64,000 nt of DNA from an uncultured Castellaniella sp. GTDB lineage: Bacteria; Pseudomonadota; Gammaproteobacteria; Burkholderiales; Burkholderiaceae_B. The translations under genes were made by a program, and so were the position numbers. Position 1 is the first letter of the stretch, and every line of letters begins with the position of its first letter. This document shows positions 58,914-64,000 of the stretch, piece after piece. A model generated the notes under the pieces. It saw only the letters and a list, made by a program, of their open reading frames with translations. It made no database searches and was not told where the DNA came from. The DNA is taken from the NCBI RefSeq assembly GCF_937988725.1, contig NZ_CALKHS010000001.1:62001-126000 (forward strand), in the 5' to 3' direction.

Positions 58914-60928
58914 CACGTCGCTTGAGCCTGCGTCTGGCGGCGGCTGCGGGCCAGGTGCCAGACCAGGAACGCTGCGGTCGCCGCGAAGCCGATTTCATCG
59001 GTCATCGGGATGGCGGCCACCAGCAGGGCCGCTGCCAGCACGATGTAGACGCGTTCGAAGGCGTTCAGGCGCGACTTCAGGAATCCGGCGATGCCGGCCG
59101 CCCACAGGGTGATCGCCAGCAGCGCCTTGAACACCACGTAGAGGGTGTCCCAGGCCGTGCCGCCTTGCAGCATCAGGGCGGGCGCATAGACGGCCATGTA
59201 GGGCACCACGAAGCCGGCCGCGGCCACCCGCAGGGCCTGGATGCTGATCTTCAGGCCGTTTTCCCGGGCGATCGGGGCGGCGGCGAACGCCGCCAGCGCG
59301 ACCGGCGGGGTCAGGTCGGCCATGATGCCGAAATAGAACACGAACATGTGCGAGATGATCAGCGGCACGCCGAGCTTCAGCAGGATGGGAGCCGCCAGCG
59401 AACTGGTGATGATGTAGTTCGGGATGGTCGGGATGCCCATGCCCAGCACCAGGCAGGTGATCATGGTCAGGAACAGCGCCAGGAACAGGTTGTTTTCGCC
59501 GATGGCGATGACCTGCCCGCCGAACTCGGCCGCCACACCGGTCAGGTTGATGATGCCGATGATGACGCCGACCAGGGCGCAGGCCGTGGCGACTGACAGG
59601 GCGTTGCGGGCGCCTTCCGCCAGGGAATTGACGGCCAGCTTCAGCGCGTCGCGGCCATGCCGGCGAAACAGCAGGATGACGGCCAGCACCGCGATGATGA
59701 CGAAGAAGTCGGTGACGCCGAACTTGACGAAACCGGCGCAGGCGATGCCCAGCAGCAGCCAGAACAGGTAGCGCAGCGCCATGGGGCGGGCGCCCTGGAT
59801 GACGGCGGCGCCGAAGATCAGGATGACGGTCAGGCCCAGGCCGATGGTGCCCGAGAACAGCGGCGTATAGCCCGAGAACAGCAGCGCCACCAGGCCGATG
59901 AGCGGAATCAGCAGGTACCAGCTCTTGCGCACGGCGGCCCAGGGATTGGGGCAGTCTTCCTTGGGCAGGCCGTGCAGGCCGCGCCGGCCGGCCTCGAAGT
60001 GCACGGTCAGGAAGGCCGTCGTGAAATACAGGATGGCCGGGATGATGGCGGCCTTGACGACTTCGATGTAGGGGATGTTCAGGGTTTCCGCCATGATGAA
60101 GGCCACCGCCCCCATCACGGGCGGCATGATCTGCCCGCCCATGCTGGACGTGGCTTCGACCCCGCCGGCGAAGGCGGGGGAATAGCCGAAGCGCTTCATC
60201 AGCGGGATGGTGAACTGGCCGGTGGTGACGACGTTGGCGACCCCCGAGCCGTTGATCGTGCCCATCAGGCCGGAACTGACGACCGAGACCTTCGCCGGAC
60301 CGCCGCGCGTGTGCCCGACCATGCCCATGGAAAAGTCGCTGAACAGCTGGATCATGCCGGCCTGTTCCAGGAATGCGCCGAACAGGATGAACAGGTAGAT
60401 GTAGGTGGACGACACGTAGGTGGGCGTGCCGTAGATGCCTTCGACCCCGAAGCTCATGGTGCTGACGATCTGGTCCAGCCCGTAGCCCCGGTGCATGAAC
60501 GGCCCCGGGATGTACTGGCCGAACAGGCCGTAGGCCAGGAAGAGCCCGCAGATGATGGGCAGCGCCCATCCCATCATGCGGCGCGTGGCCTCGAAGACCA
60601 GGATGATGGTGATGATGCCGATCACCATGTCGGCGTCGGTCATCTGGCCGGCGCGCGCGGTCAGGTCGGCTTCATAGACCCAGTGGTACAGGCTGATGAC
60701 GAAGCCCACGATGCCCAGCGTCCAGCCGATGGCCGAGCCCAGCCGCCCGCTGCGGGAATACAGGGCGAACACCATCAGCAGGACGAAGCCCACGTGGATG
60801 GCGCGGATGACCTGGCTGGACAGCGGACTGTAGGCGGCCGTCCAGACCTGGAAGCAGGAAAAGATCACGGCGATCCAGAAGACGCCTCGCGACATGGGTT
60901 TGTCGATGTGGTCGTGAGCAGAACTCAT
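58913..60928 (-). CDS. TRAP transporter fused permease (DctQM fusion, TAXI type)
   Basis: 671 residues, combining a DctQ-like N-terminal part and a DctM-like body: GVFWIAVIFSCFQVWTAAYSPL start, GLMGTINGSGVANVVTTGQFTIPLMKRFGYSPAFAGGVEATSSMGGQIMPPVMGAVAFI, and GMGIPTIPNYIITSSLAAP. It imports a substrate delivered by a TAXI binding protein, encoded just upstream. The ATG at 60928 is chosen over the longer frame at 61039, which crosses the hairpin. Confidence 0.94.
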   Translation of the reverse strand: MSSAHDHIDKPMSRGVFWIAVIFSCFQVWTAAYSPLSSQVIRAIHVGFVLLMVFALYSRSGRLGSAIGWTLGIVGFVISLYHWVYEADLTARAGQMTDADMVIGIITIILVFEATRRMMGWALPIICGLFLAYGLFGQYIPGPFMHRGYGLDQIVSTMSFGVEGIYGTPTYVSSTYIYLFILFGAFLEQAGMIQLFSDFSMGMVGHTRGGPAKVSVVSSGLMGTINGSGVANVVTTGQFTIPLMKRFGYSPAFAGGVEATSSMGGQIMPPVMGAVAFIMAETLNIPYIEVVKAAIIPAILYFTTAFLTVHFEAGRRGLHGLPKEDCPNPWAAVRKSWYLLIPLIGLVALLFSGYTPLFSGTIGLGLTVILIFGAAVIQGARPMALRYLFWLLLGIACAGFVKFGVTDFFVIIAVLAVILLFRRHGRDALKLAVNSLAEGARNALSVATACALVGVIIGIINLTGVAAEFGGQVIAIGENNLFLALFLTMITCLVLGMGIPTIPNYIITSSLAAPILLKLGVPLIISHMFVFYFGIMADLTPPVALAAFAAAPIARENGLKISIQALRVAAAGFVVPYMAVYAPALMLQGGTAWDTLYVVFKALLAITLWAAGIAGFLKSRLNAFERVYIVLAAALLVAAIPMTDEIGFAATAAFLVWHLARSRRQTQAQAT

Positions 60929-61037
60929 GTTTTGGGTTCCAGGGAATTGAATGAAGGCCGGAGGGGGAGCCTCGGTTGGAGGATTCCGGGCCGGAATCGT
61001 CTGGGGTGGTGTTCCGGGCTTGGGCTTTGATCTGAAC

Positions 61038-61070
61038 AAGCCCCCTCGGGAGAGACGCCGGAGGGGGCTT
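61038..61070 (-). terminator. Intercistronic hairpin between TAXI binding protein and permease
   Basis: AAGCCCCCTC pairs with GAGGGGGCTT around a 13-base loop, 31 bp after the binding-protein stop. The minus strand continues CTTGTTC, a weak T-run. Such hairpins often keep expression of the periplasmic binding protein above that of the permease. Confidence 0.65.
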
Positions 61071-61100
61071 GGGGAAATGCGGAGCGGGTACCGGCCGATC

Positions 61101-62057
61101 TTATTTGATCAGGCCGACTTCCTTGTAGTAGCGCTCGGCGCCCGGGTGCACCGGCACGGGCATGCCCTTCAGGGCGTTGGCCAGTTCGATGGTCTTGGCC
61201 GCATTGTGCGTCGACTTCAGGGTGTCGAGCTGTTCGTAGAAGACCTTCGTCATCTGATAGACCAGGTCGTCGGGCACGGCTTCGGACGTGATCAGGAAGT
61301 TCGGCACCGCCACGGTGGGCGTGTCGCCCGCCATGCCTTCGTAGGTGCTGCCCGGGATGGTGGCCGGCTGATAGGCGGGATTGTTGATCTTCGCCACGAC
61401 GTCGGCGGGGATGGGCACCACGACGATCTTGACCGAGGTGGCCAGATCGCGGATCGAGGACACGCCCAGGCCGGCGGACTGCAGGGTGACGTCCAGCTGG
61501 CGGTTCTTCATCAGTTCGACGGATTCGCCGAAGGGCAGGTATTCGACCTTGGCGAAATCGGCGTAGGTCAGCCCGGCGGCCTTCAGCACGGCGCGGGCGT
61601 TCAGTTCGGTGCCCGAGCGGGCGGCGCCCACGGAAATGCGCTTGCCTTTCAGGTCGGCCAGGGTCTTGATGCCGGAATCGGCGTTGGCCACGATCTGGAT
61701 GTAGTTGTTGTAGGTGGCGGTCATGCCGCGCAGTTTTTTCAGCGGGGCCTTGAAGCCGGCTTCGGTGTTGCCGTTATAGGCATCGGACACCGTGTCGGCC
61801 AGGGCGAAGGCCAGTTCGCCGCGGCCGGCCTGGATCAGGTTCATGTTTTCCGCCGAGGCCTTCGTCACCTGGGCGGTGGATTTGGCGTCGGGGATGTTCT
61901 TGTTATAGATCTGCGACAGCGCGACGCCCATGGGGTAGTACACGCCGCTCTGGCCGCCCGTCAGGATATTGATGAACTTGGTGTCGGCGTGGGCCGGGAC
62001 CGAGGCGACGGCTGCGACAGCCATGGCCGCCGTGGCCAGCCATTTTGTCATTTTCAT
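61101..62057 (-). CDS. TAXI-family TRAP solute-binding protein
   Basis: 318 residues with a Sec signal peptide ending VPAHA (near residue 24). The TAXI motif is NILTGGQSGVYYPMGVALSQIY, followed by VTKASAENMNLIQAGRGELAFALADT and KGKRISVGAARSGTELNARAVL. The family binds dicarboxylates or glutamate-like ligands in the few studied cases. GAGGAAAG lies about 8 bases before the ATG. It is the first gene of the operon with the fused permease and DUF1850. Confidence 0.95.
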   Translation of the reverse strand: MKMTKWLATAAMAVAAVASVPAHADTKFINILTGGQSGVYYPMGVALSQIYNKNIPDAKSTAQVTKASAENMNLIQAGRGELAFALADTVSDAYNGNTEAGFKAPLKKLRGMTATYNNYIQIVANADSGIKTLADLKGKRISVGAARSGTELNARAVLKAAGLTYADFAKVEYLPFGESVELMKNRQLDVTLQSAGLGVSSIRDLATSVKIVVVPIPADVVAKINNPAYQPATIPGSTYEGMAGDTPTVAVPNFLITSEAVPDDLVYQMTKVFYEQLDTLKSTHNAAKTIELANALKGMPVPVHPGAERYYKEVGLIK

Positions 62058-62137
62058 GGTGTGCTTTCCTCTTGTGTTGCAGACAAAGACAGACCGTGAA
62101 TGGTAGCAGGATCACCCGGGCCTGAAACTGGGGAATC

Positions 62138-62155
62138 ACCCTAGGAAAATAGGGT
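62138..62155. promoter_or_regulatory. Inverted repeat in the TAXI/ClC divergent control region
   Basis: ACCCTA and TAGGGT flank GGAAAA in the 226-bp gap between the binding-protein gene and the ClC gene, about 80 bp upstream of the binding-protein start. It is a candidate operator for the TAXI operon. No regulator gene is adjacent. Confidence 0.45.
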
Positions 62156-62283
62156 TATTAAGGGCGTCGGACGGGATCCCGCGATGGATCGGGCGGGGGC
62201 GGAGCGGTAAAAGCCTACGCTATACTGCCCAGGATCAGGCCTGCGCCGGCCGGATCAGGGTTGCCCCCGATCCTTTCCTCCCC

Positions 62284-63717
62284 ATGAAACTGCCCTCCAC
62301 GCCCCGTATCGATCTGCTAGAGCCGGCCATCATGCTGGCGACCGTGCTGCAGTGGCTGGTCCTGGCATCCCTGGTGGGCCTGATCGTCGGCACCGGGGTC
62401 AGCCTCTTTCTGCATGCGCTGTTCTTCTCCACGGACCGGACCCTGGACGCGCCGCACTGGGCCTATTGGCTGATGCTGCCGGCCGCCGGGCTGGCCAATG
62501 GCCTGATCATGGGGCACGGCTACCGCGTGCTGGGCACGCCGGGCTTGAAGGATTCGATCTTCGCCGCCGTCCACGAACAGGGCGGGCGCCTGCCGTGGCG
62601 CACCCTGATGCTCAAGCCCGTCGCCGCCATCATCACCCTGGCCAGCGGCGGCTCCGCCGGCAAGGAAGGTCCCTGCTCCCATCTGGGGGCATCCCTGGCG
62701 GCCGTGGTCGGCCAGGCCTTCCGCCTGAACCGGGAATTGCGCCAGCGCATCGTGGCCTGCGGCGTCAGCGCCGGTTTCGCCAGCGTGTTCGGCACGCCGA
62801 TCGCGGGCGCCATCTACGGCGTGGAAATGCTGATCATCGGCCGCATCCGCCACGATTTCCTGTTCCCCGCCCTGATCGCCGGCATGACGTCCTTCCAGGT
62901 CAGCAAGGCCTGGGGCATTCCCTATCAGTCCTACCTGATCCCGGCGCTGCCTGCGTTTTCCGAGTCCCTGTTCCTGCGCACGGTGCTGATCGGCATGCTG
63001 TGCGGCGTCGTGGCCCGCATTTTCGTGGACCTGATCTATGCCGTGCGCAATGCCTGCCAGCGCCTGCAGACCCGCTATGCGCTGTGGCCGCCGCTGATGC
63101 CCCTGATGGGCGGCCTGCTGCTGGCCGCGCTGGTGACGGTGATTCCCACGGACTACCTGGGGCTGAGCCTGCCGCTGATGGACCATGCCTTGCAGGGCGA
63201 GCCCATGCCTTATCTGGGATTCCTGTGGAAATCCCTGCTGGTGGCCGTGACCCTGGGCTCGGGCTTCTATGGCGGCATCGTCACGCCGCAGTTCGTCATC
63301 GGCGCGGTGGCCGGCAATGCCTTCGCCCATCTGTTCGGCATCAGCCCTTCGCTGGGGGCGGCCGTGGGGCTGGTGTCCGTGGTGGCGGCGGCGTCCAACA
63401 CGCCGCTGGCGGCCATCCTGATGGGAGTGGAGCTGTTCGGCGGGGTGGTGGGGACCGTCTACGTGTCCGGCGCCGCCATCGCCGCCTACCTGATCATCGG
63501 CCATCGCAGCGTCTATCCCGACCAGCGGCTGGGGCATGCCAAATCGTCCTGGATGCGGGTGAGCGCGGACGTCCCCGTCGGCCAGGAAAAAACCCATTTA
63601 TCCTATGGCTTGCTGAAAGCCTGGCGGCAGATGCGGGCGCAGGGAGCCCGGGCGTGGCTGCGGACCTGGTGGCATGCCGTGCGTCAAAGAAGGAACGAAC
63701 GTGACGATCAGCCCTGA
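62284..63717 (+). CDS. ClC-family chloride channel/transporter
   Basis: 477 residues, the usual size of bacterial ClC proteins without CBS domains. The gating-Glu motif GSAGKEGPCSHLGAS is present near 122-136, along with FGTPIAGAIYGVEM, GGIVTPQFVIGA and AAASNTPLAAILMGVEL. The long basic C-terminal tail is unusual. It mediates chloride transport, possibly as Cl-/H+ exchange. Its end overlaps the start of the next gene by 17 bases. There is no clear ribosome site before the ATG. Confidence 0.93.
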   Translation: MKLPSTPRIDLLEPAIMLATVLQWLVLASLVGLIVGTGVSLFLHALFFSTDRTLDAPHWAYWLMLPAAGLANGLIMGHGYRVLGTPGLKDSIFAAVHEQGGRLPWRTLMLKPVAAIITLASGGSAGKEGPCSHLGASLAAVVGQAFRLNRELRQRIVACGVSAGFASVFGTPIAGAIYGVEMLIIGRIRHDFLFPALIAGMTSFQVSKAWGIPYQSYLIPALPAFSESLFLRTVLIGMLCGVVARIFVDLIYAVRNACQRLQTRYALWPPLMPLMGGLLLAALVTVIPTDYLGLSLPLMDHALQGEPMPYLGFLWKSLLVAVTLGSGFYGGIVTPQFVIGAVAGNAFAHLFGISPSLGAAVGLVSVVAAASNTPLAAILMGVELFGGVVGTVYVSGAAIAAYLIIGHRSVYPDQRLGHAKSSWMRVSADVPVGQEKTHLSYGLLKAWRQMRAQGARAWLRTWWHAVRQRRNERDDQP

Positions 63718-64000
63718 ATTGTTGCTGGCCAGCATCGGTGTGATCGCCATGGCGGCCCAGTGGCTGGCCTGGAAACTGCGGGTGCCGGCCATCCTGCTGC
63801 TGCTCTTGTCCGGCATCGCCGTCGGGCCGGTGGCCGGCTGGCTCAAGCCCGACGAGCTGTTCGGGCCCCTGCTGTTTCCCGTGGTGTCCCTGGCCGTGGC
63901 CGTCATCCTGTTCGAGGGCAGCCTGACGCTGGAATTCCACCAGACCCGGGGCCTGAAGCGCGTCGTGCGCCGCCTGGTGTCGGGCGGACTGCTGATCACC
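63701..64000 (+). CDS. Cation:proton antiporter, N-terminal part (3' end outside window)
   Basis: The frame opens at GTG 63701 with AAGGA 7-8 bases upstream and is still open at the window end (100 residues visible). It shows three or more hydrophobic segments (ASIGVIAMAAQWLAWKLRVP, AILLLLLSGIAVGPVAGWL, FPVVSLAVAVILFEGSLTL) typical of CPA1/NhaP-type Na+/H+ or K+/H+ antiporters, with Glu in ILFEGSLTL. Overlap with the ClC gene suggests coupled ion homeostasis. Confidence 0.85.
   Translation, partial: MTISPELLLASIGVIAMAAQWLAWKLRVPAILLLLLSGIAVGPVAGWLKPDELFGPLLFPVVSLAVAVILFEGSLTLEFHQTRGLKRVVRRLVSGGLLIT

Overview
The window is GC-rich DNA (roughly two thirds G+C) with dense bacterial gene packing. 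It looks like a chromosomal segment from a betaproteobacterium of the order Burkholderiales, probably family Alcaligenaceae (Bordetella/Achromobacter-like). This is inferred from the many TRAP transporters, the liu (leucine/isovalerate) cluster with aceK inside it, the argS-SPOR-dsbA block and the neighbourhood of smg and topB. I see no rRNA, tRNA, CRISPR, prophage or insertion sequence.

Layout. 1-904: 3' part of an acetolactate-synthase-type TPP enzyme. 944-10322 (minus): a catabolic operon of unknown substrate, with an alanine/serine-glyoxylate-type aminotransferase, a DctPQM TRAP importer, an amidase, an FAH-fold hydratase, a decarboxylating hydroxyacid dehydrogenase and an aldehyde dehydrogenase. 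It is divergent from a GntR/FCD regulator (10465-11160). 11376-14135: a second DctPQM importer. It converges on a gntK-dctQ-dctM-dctP operon (17603-14229) that is divergent from a LacI-type regulator, with two identical palindromic operators between and inside the genes. 18836-25643: topB, a large multi-domain membrane protein, gluQ and smg. 25780-34260 (minus): liuR, isovaleryl-CoA dehydrogenase, aceK, thiolase and both methylcrotonyl-CoA carboxylase subunits, under a perfect LiuR-like palindrome shared with a divergent metallo-hydrolase. 35504-39915: a Cys/Met-metabolism PLP enzyme, dsbA, a SPOR protein and argS. 40002-43736: a 1244-residue exported RHS protein with a Tle1-like (DUF2235) lipase at its C terminus. 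43830-46538: DUF1840, an unknown small protein, and leuA preceded by a leucine-rich leader peptide. 46656-49590: a membrane protein, rpoN, bfd and bfr. 49675-53548: a hypothetical protein, prfC and rhlE. 53884-55478: lemA and a TPM-domain partner. 55564-58411: a GTPase (DUF3482) and DUF2868 pair. 58500-62057: a TAXI-type TRAP system with DUF1850. 62284-64000: a ClC channel and the start of a cation:proton antiporter.

How the genes work together. The window is dominated by uptake and catabolism of organic acids: four TRAP systems, three of them next to their own regulator or catabolic genes. Leucine/isovalerate breakdown to acetyl-CoA is physically coupled to aceK, which controls carbon flow between the TCA cycle and the glyoxylate shunt, while leuA, under apparent attenuation, makes leucine. 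The most unusual items are the exported RHS-lipase without an evident immunity partner, the leuA leader with clustered rare CTA codons, the paired operators at gntK with one inside the coding sequence, and the unknown-substrate catabolic operon.
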